A DNA stretch of 29,528 bases, from contig JAJZAL010000036.1 in the NCBI GenBank assembly GCA_021799405.1, positions 1 to 29,528 of the forward strand, in the 5' to 3' direction. A model generated the notes under the pieces. The model made no database searches, had not been told where the DNA came from, and saw nothing but the letters and a program-made list of their open reading frames with translations. Source of the stretch: Acidobacteriota bacterium (GTDB lineage Bacteria; Acidobacteriota; Terriglobia; Terriglobales; Acidobacteriaceae). Every line of letters begins with the position of its first letter. Within the stretch, counting starts at the first letter, position 1. The translations under genes were made by a program, and so were the position numbers. Of this stretch, positions 21,824 to 29,152 are shown piece after piece.

Positions 21824-24800
21824 ATGGGATACCGCAGCGCACTCCCGCCGGCCACGTCGTCCGGCAGGGCCACTGATTCTCTTGTTGACGCCCGATTTGA
21901 TCACGAATCCTGCGGCGTCGGCTTCATTGCGTCACTCAGAAATACGCCTTCGCATGACGTGCTCGCGATGGCCCTCACCGCACTTTCGCGTCTGGCTCAT
22001 CGCGGCGCCGTAGCCGCTGACGGCCTCTCCAGTGACGGCATCGGCATTACAACCGGTATACCCGTCGACTTTCTCCTCGAAGAGACCGGCATCACTCTGC
22101 CCTCATTGAAGCCCTTGGGCGTCGGCATGGTTTTCCTCCCCGCGGATTCAGCTGCCGCCGAAAAAGAACTCGTGCGTGCACTCGCGGATCAGCAGATGGA
22201 CGTCCTGGGCTGGCGCGAAGTCCCCACGCGCCCCGATGTCCTCGGAGAGATTGCGTTCTCCACCATGCCGGTGATCCGGCAGGTCCTCATCACCCCCCGT
22301 TACGCATCGACTCCCAGGAAGGAACTCGATCGGCGCGCCTATCTTGCCCGCAAGCAGTTCGAGCGCAGCGGCGCCTCTGGATATGTCTGCTCGCTCGGCT
22401 TCTCGACCCTGATTTACAAGGCGATGTGCGCGGGCCGCCTGCTGCCTTCGTTTTATCCGGACCTTGCCAGCCCGCGATACAAGACCGCATTTGCGGTCTT
22501 TCATCAGCGCTTTGCCACCAACGTTGCACCCTCGTGGGATCGCGCGCAACCCTTCCGCATGATCGGCCACAACGGCGAAATCAACACGATCTGGGGCAAC
22601 CGCGCCCGCATGGATGCGCGCAGCGCGACACTCCCTGAAGAGCTCAAGCCCATCTTCACGCCCGGCGGCTCCGATTCCACCAGCCTCGACGAAACCATCG
22701 AGATGCTCTCCCGCAATGGCCGTACCGTGGCCGAAGCCGTCCGCATGCTCCTTCCGCCCGCCGTCACCCCCAAAGACTCAGCATTCCTCGTCTACAACGG
22801 CGACTGTGTCGAGCCTTGGGATGGCCCTGCCGCCGTCATCTTCACCGATGGCCATCTTGTCGGCGCCGCGCTCGACCGCAATGGCCTGCGTCCATGCCGT
22901 TTCTTCCTCACCGATGACGATCTGGTGATTGTCGGCTCTGAGGCCGGCCTGGTCGATCTCGACCCCGAGCGCATTGTGCACAGCGGCCGCCTCGGCCCCG
23001 GCCAGATGTTGCTGGCCGATATAGTCCGCCACAAGTTCTACGAGGATGAACAGGCGCAGGCGCTCTTTGACAGTGTTGCGCCACTCTACGAAGAGCTTCT
23101 CGAAAACGCCACGCTCGATGAGTCCACGCCGGTACCACCGCCTGACGAAGCGCAGGTCGCGCGCCTGCAACTCGGCTTCGGGTACACCCGCGAAGACGTC
23201 AACATGGTCCTCAAGCCGATGGCCGTCGACGCCAAGGACGCCGTCTGGTCCATGGGCGATGACACGCCGCTCACCCCCCTGGCGCGCGCCCCGCGCCCGG
23301 TCTATGCATTCTTCCGCCAGCGCTTCGCACAGGTCACCAATCCTCCCATTGACTCGCTGCGCGAGTCCTGCGTCATTCGCCTGCATACGCGTCTCGGTCC
23401 GTGGCCGCACATCCTCGATAAGACCAAGCCTCTGCCCGGACTCTCGCTCGATTCCCCCGTGCTCTCGCTGGCGCAGGTCAATGCTCTGCGCGAGCGCCGT
23501 CACGCGTTGGTCGACCAGCTTCCGCTCGCCGTTCTCGACTGCGTCTTCCACCCCGAATGTAACCTCGTCACTGCCATTGACGATCTCTGTGCCAAGGCTG
23601 CCGACCTCGTCCGTGGCGGAGCCGCCATTCTGTTGCTCACCGACCGCAGTTGCGCCGAGCAGTCCATCCCGCTGCCCATGGCCATGGCGCTCGGAGCCGT
23701 GCATCATTCGCTCATCCGCGCTGGATTGCGAACCCGCGTTGGCTTGGCCGTCGAGGCCGGTGACTGCCGCGATCTGCACCATGTCGCCGTGCTTCTAGGC
23801 ATGGGTGCAGGTGCGGTCTGCCCCTGGCTGGCCCTCGAAACTGCCAGGCTTCTCGACCCCGACAAAGGCGAGGAAAATGTGCTGCAGGCATTCGACGTGG
23901 GGCTCGCCAAGATCATGTCCAAGATGGGAATCTCCGTCGTGGACAGCTATCGCGGCGCCCATCTCTTTGACTGCCTCGGCCTCAGCCAGGATGTCGTCGA
24001 GCGCTGCTTCGCTGGAACCCCAGCTCCGATTGGCGGCGTTGGCTTCGAGCATCTGGAGAAAACGCTCCGTGCCCAGTGGAACAGCGGGTTCCAGTCCGGA
24101 GAACAACCTGCGGCAGAAGCGGGCAGGCCTTCGCTGCCCGACTACGGCTGGATTCGCTTCCGCAAGTCCGATACCGCCGAGCCTCACTCCTGGCAGCCGC
24201 AAACAGTACGCTTGCTGCAGACCGTCACCGGCACAGCCAAGGCCGCCACGGCTGTGGCTGATCCCGCGGCAGCGTGGATGGCCTTCAGGACGCAGGCTGC
24301 CGAACCCAATACCGGTGTCTTGCGGGACCTGCTCGAAATGCGGCCTGCGGTTTCACCTATTCCGGTCGACCATGTAGAGCCGGTGAGTGCGATCACGCAT
24401 CGGTTCATTGCCAGTGCCATGTCGCTCGGTTCGCTCAGTCCTGAGGCCCACCAGACCATTACCGCCGCCATGAATATGCTCGGCGCGCGCTCCAACACCG
24501 GCGAAGGAGGCGAGGATCCCCTTGTCTACCAGCCCGACGCCGAACTCCCGCTGCTCGGCGCGATGAAGCCGGCGCGGCTGCTCAACAACCGCGTCAAGCA
24601 GGTAGCCTCCGCGCGCTTCGGCGTCACGGCGGAGTACCTGGTTCACGCCGAGGAAATCGAAATCAAGATTGCCCAGGGCGCGAAGCCCGGTGAGGGTGGT
24701 CAGTTGCCCGGTCACAAGGTCACCGAGCTCATTGCGCGCTTGCGGCATGCCCAGCCGGGCGTCCAGTTGATCAGCCCGCCCCCGCATCACGATATCTACT

Positions 24801-26266
24801 CGATTGAAGACCTCGCACAGTTGATCTTCGACCTGCGGCGGGTCAATCCGAAAGCGGCGATTGGCGTAAAGCTGGTCTCTGAGATTGGTGTCGGAACCGT
24901 GGCCGCCGGCGTGGCCAAGGCTTACGCCGACTACATCGTCATCGCCGGCCATTCCGGCGGGACCGGCGCATCGCCGCTGTCCAGCATCAAGTACGCGGGC
25001 GACCCGTGGGAACTGGGCCTGGCGGAGACGCAGCAGGTGCTGCTCTCGACCGGCCTGCGCGGCCGCGTGCGGGTGCGCGTCGACGGCGGACTGCGCACGG
25101 CGCGCGACGTGGTCATGGCCGCGCTGCTGGGTGCCGACGAGTATGCCTTTGGCACCGCGGTGCTGGTGGCTCTCGGTTGTGACATGGCTCGCCAGTGCCA
25201 CCTCAATACCTGTCCGACGGGCATCGCAACCCAGCGGCCTGAGCTGCGGGCAAAGTTCCGCGGCAAGCCGGAAGCCATTGTGACCATGTTTGAGGAACTG
25301 GCGCGCGAGATTCGCGAAGTTCTGGCCGGGCTCGGCCTGCCTTCGCTCGACGCCGCGATTGGTCGCACCGATCTGCTCGAACAGGTACGGTTTGACGGCT
25401 GCCTCGACCTGAAGAAGCTGCTGGCCGCTTCTCCTGAGGGCCAGACTCGCTGGCATGGCAAGACCAACCAGCGCCCGGAAGACCACTCGGCCATGGATGA
25501 CGCGTGGCTGGAGCCGGCGCTCGCCGCATATCGTGCCGGTGACAGTTTCGAGTTCACCGGGGCGGTGACGAACGAGGACCGCACGCTGGGTGCACGCCTG
25601 GCCGGGGAGATTGCTGCCCTGCGGACGGCGCACGTCGTTTCGGATGCTCCGCTCTCCTTTCACCTGAAGGGAATCGCCGGGCAGTCGTTCGGAGCCTTCG
25701 CGGTGGCGCCCATGCAGTTGACGCTCGACGGACTCGCCAACGACTTCGTCGGCAAGGGCCTCTCGGGCGGCGAACTGATCCTGCGCGGCGAGGGCCGTGC
25801 GGCGCGGCAGAGCGAACTGCATGTGATCCTCGGTAATGTGGCGCTGTATGGCGCCACCGGCGGGGCAATGTTCGCTGCGGGCCGTGCGGGCGAGCGTTTC
25901 GCGGTGAGAAACTCAGGCGCGCTGGCCGTCGTGGAAGGTGTGGGCGAGCATGGCTGCGAATACATGACAGGTGGCCTTGTCGCCGTGCTGGGTTCTACGG
26001 GAACTAATTTCGGCGCGGGCATGACCGGTGGCCTGGCCTGGATCTTCGACGAAGACGGCGCGTTCCTCGGCTCGCAGCGATATCACGACTCGTTCCTCAA
26101 GCCGGAGCCCTATGAGTCGCTGGACCCCGAAGCGCAGGACAGCATTCGCGAACTGGTGATGCTGCATGCGGAAAAGACCGGCAGCACGCGGGCCCGGTGG
26201 CTGCTTTCACAGTGGGCTGAGCTGGCCCCGCGCTTTGTACGGATGACGCCGAAACCGCAACACTAG
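21824..26266 (+). CDS. gltB: Glutamate synthase large (alpha) subunit
   Basis: GltB makes glutamate from glutamine and 2-oxoglutarate. The 1480-residue protein has the full order of domains: an N-terminal class II glutaminase starting at C30 (FDHESCGVGFIA; C30 becomes the N-terminal nucleophile after removal of a 29-residue leader), a central domain, the FMN synthase domain (about 850-1220), the 3Fe-4S motif GCDMARQCHLNTCPTG near residue 1119, and the C-terminal GXGXG beta-helix (about 1290-1420). No gltD lies next to it, so the small subunit is encoded elsewhere or the enzyme uses ferredoxin; I cannot decide from motifs. It is divergent from argR. The coding strand changes from C-rich to G-rich at about 24.6-25.0 kb, inside the FMN domain. 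Confidence 0.96.
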   Translation: MGYRSALPPATSSGRATDSLVDARFDHESCGVGFIASLRNTPSHDVLAMALTALSRLAHRGAVAADGLSSDGIGITTGIPVDFLLEETGITLPSLKPLGVGMVFLPADSAAAEKELVRALADQQMDVLGWREVPTRPDVLGEIAFSTMPVIRQVLITPRYASTPRKELDRRAYLARKQFERSGASGYVCSLGFSTLIYKAMCAGRLLPSFYPDLASPRYKTAFAVFHQRFATNVAPSWDRAQPFRMIGHNGEINTIWGNRARMDARSATLPEELKPIFTPGGSDSTSLDETIEMLSRNGRTVAEAVRMLLPPAVTPKDSAFLVYNGDCVEPWDGPAAVIFTDGHLVGAALDRNGLRPCRFFLTDDDLVIVGSEAGLVDLDPERIVHSGRLGPGQMLLADIVRHKFYEDEQAQALFDSVAPLYEELLENATLDESTPVPPPDEAQVARLQLGFGYTREDVNMVLKPMAVDAKDAVWSMGDDTPLTPLARAPRPVYAFFRQRFAQVTNPPIDSLRESCVIRLHTRLGPWPHILDKTKPLPGLSLDSPVLSLAQVNALRERRHALVDQLPLAVLDCVFHPECNLVTAIDDLCAKAADLVRGGAAILLLTDRSCAEQSIPLPMAMALGAVHHSLIRAGLRTRVGLAVEAGDCRDLHHVAVLLGMGAGAVCPWLALETARLLDPDKGEENVLQAFDVGLAKIMSKMGISVVDSYRGAHLFDCLGLSQDVVERCFAGTPAPIGGVGFEHLEKTLRAQWNSGFQSGEQPAAEAGRPSLPDYGWIRFRKSDTAEPHSWQPQTVRLLQTVTGTAKAATAVADPAAAWMAFRTQAAEPNTGVLRDLLEMRPAVSPIPVDHVEPVSAITHRFIASAMSLGSLSPEAHQTITAAMNMLGARSNTGEGGEDPLVYQPDAELPLLGAMKPARLLNNRVKQVASARFGVTAEYLVHAEEIEIKIAQGAKPGEGGQLPGHKVTELIARLRHAQPGVQLISPPPHHDIYSIEDLAQLIFDLRRVNPKAAIGVKLVSEIGVGTVAAGVAKAYADYIVIAGHSGGTGASPLSSIKYAGDPWELGLAETQQVLLSTGLRGRVRVRVDGGLRTARDVVMAALLGADEYAFGTAVLVALGCDMARQCHLNTCPTGIATQRPELRAKFRGKPEAIVTMFEELAREIREVLAGLGLPSLDAAIGRTDLLEQVRFDGCLDLKKLLAASPEGQTRWHGKTNQRPEDHSAMDDAWLEPALAAYRAGDSFEFTGAVTNEDRTLGARLAGEIAALRTAHVVSDAPLSFHLKGIAGQSFGAFAVAPMQLTLDGLANDFVGKGLSGGELILRGEGRAARQSELHVILGNVALYGATGGAMFAAGRAGERFAVRNSGALAVVEGVGEHGCEYMTGGLVAVLGSTGTNFGAGMTGGLAWIFDEDGAFLGSQRYHDSFLKPEPYESLDPEAQDSIRELVMLHAEKTGSTRARWLLSQWAELAPRFVRMTPKPQH

Positions 26267-26310
26267 CGTTGTTGTTCTACATTCATAAGTGTTCCGTAAG
26301 TGATGGACCC

Positions 26311-26355
26311 AGAAGTGACTTGCAAGCCACATGGTTTGCAGGTCATTTCTCTTTT
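26311..26355 (+). terminator. Rho-independent terminator after gltB
   Basis: An 18-bp stem (26311-26328 with 26333-26350; 15 Watson-Crick pairs and 3 G-U pairs) closes on an ACAT loop and runs into CTTTTA. It lies 44 bases after the gltB stop codon. The 100 bases between it and the next gene show nothing else that I can name. Confidence 0.75.
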
Positions 26356-26443
26356 ATGGCGCACAGCGGGGTTCCAGGATTGCGCCTGGGAGGCGCCATC
26401 AGGCAGTCGCGCTCTGCGCCGCCAAGGCAGTCAGGTTCTCGCA

Positions 26444-26449
26444 TAGAAT
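26444..26449 (+). promoter_or_regulatory. -10-like element just before the GNAT gene
   Basis: TAGAAT ends 6 bases before the GTG start at 26456; no -35 or Shine-Dalgarno sequence is convincing. It fits the pattern of start-proximal -10 elements in this window. Confidence 0.35.
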
Positions 26450-26455
26450 GTCGTC

Positions 26456-27016
26456 GTGCCGTTGATCGAGAACGATTTTCGAATCCGCCTGGCGACGATG
26501 GATGATATCCCGCGCATCACGCCTTTGATCGAAGCCTCAGTGCGACGATTGTCCGTACAGGAGTATTCGCCGTCGCAGATCGATCAAGCGCTTGGAACAT
26601 GGCTGGGACTCGATACGCAACTGATTGCAGACGAAACCTATTTCGTCGTAGAGCCAGTCGTCCAGTCCAGCGTGCTGGCGGCATGCGGCGGGTGGTCGCG
26701 GCGGAAGACTCCGTACGGAAGCGATCATGGCGCGGGGCGCGACGATGCCTTGCTCCATCCGCGAACAGAGGCCGCGAAGATTCGGGCCTTCTTCGTGCAT
26801 CCAGAATGGGCGCGGCGCGGGATCGGGAGCCGGTTGCTGGAGATTTGCGAACGCGCGGCACGCGCAGAGGGGTTCACGCGGTGCGAGCTGGGCGCAACGC
26901 TGCCGGGAGTGCCTCTGTATCAGAAACACGGATACCTGGAGCGTGAACGCGTGGCACTGCCGCTGGCCAACGGAGAAACTCTGCCCATCGTGAAGATGGA
27001 GAAAGCGATCGGCTGA
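26456..27016 (+). CDS. GNAT family N-acetyltransferase
   Basis: The 186-residue protein has the GNAT fold pattern: FRIRLATMDDIPRITPLIEA at the N-terminus, then a variable middle, and AKIRAFFVHPEWARRGIGSR followed by LLEICERAA, where RRGIGS is the acetyl-CoA phosphate loop. ELGATLPGVPLYQKHGYLE completes the fold. It transfers an acetyl group from acetyl-CoA to an amine; the substrate is unknown. An insertion of about 25 residues (GWSRRKTPYGSDHGAGRDDA) lies between the central strands. The start is GTG (26456); the ATG 8 bases upstream is out of frame. No neighbour suggests a pathway. Confidence 0.85.
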   Translation: MPLIENDFRIRLATMDDIPRITPLIEASVRRLSVQEYSPSQIDQALGTWLGLDTQLIADETYFVVEPVVQSSVLAACGGWSRRKTPYGSDHGAGRDDALLHPRTEAAKIRAFFVHPEWARRGIGSRLLEICERAARAEGFTRCELGATLPGVPLYQKHGYLERERVALPLANGETLPIVKMEKAIG

Positions 27017-27126
27017 TCGCGCTCTCCGCGAGCCGTTCTCTCCAGCCACCTTTGGATGAACAAAGCCTGTTCTGGCGTATCTGATGCCAACTTCTGCCTC
27101 AAGCTGTCGAGCGGAGCCTGTGACCA

Positions 27127-27164
27127 TTGACAGGGGCAGAATCATATGCCTACATTGTAGGCAT
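27127..27164 (+). promoter_or_regulatory. Promoter and palindromic operator of padR
   Basis: TTGACA (27127-27132) and TACATT (27151-27156) form a -35/-10 pair with an 18-base spacer. A perfect 9-1-9 palindrome, ATGCCTACATTGTAGGCAT (27146-27164), covers the -10 and the first two bases of the padR start codon. It is the obvious candidate for PadR self-binding. Transcription would begin at or next to the ATG. Confidence 0.65.
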
Positions 27165-27498
27165 GGCTGAGTTGCTGGGCACATTCGAGCAGATCATCCT
27201 TCTCGGGGTCGCGAGCCTCGGCGATGATGCCTACGGGCGGGCCATTCTGCGCACGGTCCAGCAGGCCATGCAGGAAACCCGGAGCGTCACCGCCGGTGCC
27301 GTCTACGCGACGCTGGATCGAGTCGAGCGCGATGGCTACCTTTCGTCGCGGCTGGAGCCGGGCACGGCGGCACGCGGAGGCCGTGCGCGGCGTTATTATC
27401 GGCTGACCGCCGAGGGCGCGGCGGCGCTCATCGAAACGCGCAGAGCACTGGACAAAATGTGGCAGGGCAAACGCAAACTGCTGGAGGCGATGTCGTGA
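27163..27498 (+). CDS. PadR family transcriptional regulator
   Basis: The 111-residue protein is a single PadR winged helix: LGTFEQIILLGVASLGDDAY (5-24), then TAGAVYATLDRVERDGYLSS (about 43-62) as the recognition region and RRYYRLTAEG as the wing, followed by a C-terminal dimerisation helix. These proteins usually repress their own operon and a neighbouring transporter gene. The ATG at 27163 was chosen because the promoter and palindrome end there; the frame is open to a TTG at 27127, which is the -35 itself. Its stop codon overlaps the start of the next gene (GTGA), so the two proteins are made together. Confidence 0.92.
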   Translation: MAELLGTFEQIILLGVASLGDDAYGRAILRTVQQAMQETRSVTAGAVYATLDRVERDGYLSSRLEPGTAARGGRARRYYRLTAEGAAALIETRRALDKMWQGKRKLLEAMS

Positions 27499-28055
27499 AG
27501 CGAACGAAAACCGATGGCTGGCTGGAACATCTCCTGATCCTGCTCTTGCCGGAACGCGACCGTGAAACGATTGTGGGCGACCTGCTGGAAGAGACGCAGG
27601 CGAAGGTGGAAGAGATGGGCGCGTTTCGCGCGTGGCTGTGGTATGCGCGGCAGGTGGTGAGTTTTGTTCCGAGGTGGGTGATGGGTGCTTTGGAGCGGAG
27701 ACCGGTGCTGACGGCGCTGTGCCTGTTTACGGCGCTGTGCGCGCTCTGGCTGGGAGCGATGGATTTGCGGCTGCGACCCCCGGGTTATGTGGGCCAGGTA
27801 GGGATTGCGGCCACGATTCTCGCCGAGGCGCTGGTGACACTCGCGTCGCTTGCGCTGCGCTTGCGATGGCTGCGTTATGCGGCGCGGGCCGGAACATTTG
27901 GGATTCTGTGGCCGGCCGCGAAGGTGCTCGCTGGTGTGGTGAGCGGGCAGAACTTTGAGGGATATATTCTCCTGATTGCCCTGGCGCTGGTGGTGCAATC
28001 GGTCCTTACCTGGCGGCGCATGCCGGAGCCCGGTGGCAGGATGCGGAAGGCGTAG
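27495..28055 (+). CDS. Small membrane protein with a permease-prefix-like N-terminus
   Basis: The 186-residue protein starts with about 60 residues resembling the prefix domain found before FtsX-like (ADOP) permeases: LLPERDRETIVGDLLEETQA (17-36), then FRAWLWYARQVVSFVPR (44-60). About four hydrophobic segments follow (70-89, 100-121, 131-149, 156-172). The large MacB-like extracellular domain of ADOP permeases is missing, so this is a stand-alone form. Its function is unknown; in such loci the PadR partner controls expression of the membrane protein. GTG (27495) is the start, with GGAGG 8 bases upstream, and overlaps the padR stop by 4 bases. A terminator follows directly. Confidence 0.7.
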   Translation: MKRTKTDGWLEHLLILLLPERDRETIVGDLLEETQAKVEEMGAFRAWLWYARQVVSFVPRWVMGALERRPVLTALCLFTALCALWLGAMDLRLRPPGYVGQVGIAATILAEALVTLASLALRLRWLRYAARAGTFGILWPAAKVLAGVVSGQNFEGYILLIALALVVQSVLTWRRMPEPGGRMRKA

Positions 28056-28066
28056 GGCTCACCTAA

Positions 28067-28098
28067 AAGGCACCCGTGGCGCGGGTGCCTTCGTTGTC
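28067..28098. terminator. Bidirectional terminator between convergent genes
   Basis: AAGGCACCCG (28067-28076) pairs with CGGGTGCCTT (28082-28091) over 10 bp with a 5-base loop. T-rich sequence follows on the plus strand (TTCGTTGTCGTTT), and on the minus strand the stem runs into TTTTAGG. It lies between the membrane-protein gene and the aldo/keto reductase gene, which converge. Confidence 0.8.
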
Positions 28099-28115
28099 GT
28101 TTGGGGCGCCTCCGT

Positions 28116-29087
28116 TTACGCCTTCGAGAAGATCGGCGTCGCGTCCCTCGCGCTGGCGATCAACATATTTTCCTCTTCCTTCGTGATCGGCTGGAAGTTC
28201 TGAGCCACGTACATGGCCAGCGGAAAGTAGCGCTCGTCGCCCGGCGGAATGGCGGCCGTGATGCGCTGGGAGAGCGTCCAGCGCAGGGCGAGCGCAGCCT
28301 GCTCTGGCACCGAGCAGGGCTCGTACCACTCCTTGGGATTGGGTTTTTGAGCCTGATGCATGCCGGCCGGCCATTTCGATTTGGCCATCGCCTTGATGGC
28401 GAGCATGCCGGCGCCTTTCTCATGGACGCGGGCAATCACCCGCGGCCCAAAGTTTTCCCGCGAGGCAAGAACGAAATTGACGGGGAACAGCACGGTGTCA
28501 AAGTCGAAGTGGTCGAGCAAAGCCAGCGCGGCTTCCTCGGAGTGCGCCGAAAATCCAAGGTAGCGGACCTTGCCCGCCTTGCGCGCGGCTTCGAAAGTCT
28601 CCTGCGCCCCGCCCGGACCAAGGATGCGGTGCACGTCTTCCATGGTGGTTACGGCATGATGCTGGTATAGATCCAGGTGGTCAGTCTCAAGCAACTTCAG
28701 TGACTCATCGAGCGCGGCCGCTGCTCCGGTCTTGTCGCGCTTGCCCGTCTTGCAGGCCAGAAAGAATTTGTCTCGGTAAGGTTTCAGCGCCGGCCCCAGA
28801 AGTTGTTGCGCGTCGCCGTAGCTGGGCGCAACGTCGACGTAGTTAATGCCCGCATCGTGCGCCTGCGCCACCGTGTTGTTGGCCACCGCCTGGTCCTCGT
28901 TCATGATGACGATGCCCCCGAGGCCGATGATCGAGAGGTGCTCGCCGGTCTTCCCAAGCTGCCGCTTGGGGATGGGCTTGAAGCCTTTGTCAGAGGGTGA
29001 CGGCCAGCGTGTTGCCGCCGAAATGGCAGGCATGCCGGCGAATCCGGCCGCGATCGCGCCGGTCGTTAGAAAGCTTCTCCGATCCAT
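28116..29087 (-). CDS. Tat-exported aldo/keto reductase
   Basis: The 323-residue protein has a twin-arginine signal, MDRRSFLTTGAIAAGF, so it is probably folded with its cofactor and moved to the periplasm. The barrel begins at about residue 40 (RQLGKTGEHLSIIGLGG). The catalytic tetrad of the family is visible: D85 and Y90 in NYVDVAPSYG, K113 in LACKTGK, and H144 in LDLYQHHAV. It should reduce a carbonyl or oxidise an alcohol with NAD(P)H, but the substrate is unknown, and how NADPH would be supplied in the periplasm is unclear. AGAGGAGG lies 5 bases before the ATG. The SGNH-hydrolase gene lies 65 bases upstream on the same strand. Confidence 0.88.
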   Translation of the reverse strand: MDRRSFLTTGAIAAGFAGMPAISAATRWPSPSDKGFKPIPKRQLGKTGEHLSIIGLGGIVIMNEDQAVANNTVAQAHDAGINYVDVAPSYGDAQQLLGPALKPYRDKFFLACKTGKRDKTGAAAALDESLKLLETDHLDLYQHHAVTTMEDVHRILGPGGAQETFEAARKAGKVRYLGFSAHSEEAALALLDHFDFDTVLFPVNFVLASRENFGPRVIARVHEKGAGMLAIKAMAKSKWPAGMHQAQKPNPKEWYEPCSVPEQAALALRWTLSQRITAAIPPGDERYFPLAMYVAQNFQPITKEEENMLIASARDATPIFSKA

Positions 29088-29113
29088 GAATTCCTCCTCT
29101 GACTAGGAATTTA

Positions 29114-29141
29114 CACCCGCGCGCGGAGGGACGCGCGGGTG
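29114..29141 (-). terminator. Hairpin, probable terminator of the SGNH-hydrolase gene
   Basis: CACCCGCGCG (29114-29123) pairs with CGCGCGGGTG (29132-29141) over 10 bp with an 8-base loop. On the minus strand it follows the hydrolase stop codon by about 11 bases and runs into TAAATTCC, so the T-tail is weak. Confidence 0.5.
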
Positions 29142-29152
29142 CGGAGTCGGGA

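Noticed and set aside
24600..25000. Chromosomal replication origin at the skew switch
   Set aside because: No dnaA, dnaN, gidA or par genes, no AT-rich unwinding region and no DnaA-box cluster; the site is inside a conserved coding domain.
24353..25822. Open frame of 489 codons on the minus strand opposite gltB
   Set aside because: It lies fully inside the conserved FMN and Fe-S part of gltB and shows no recognisable motif.
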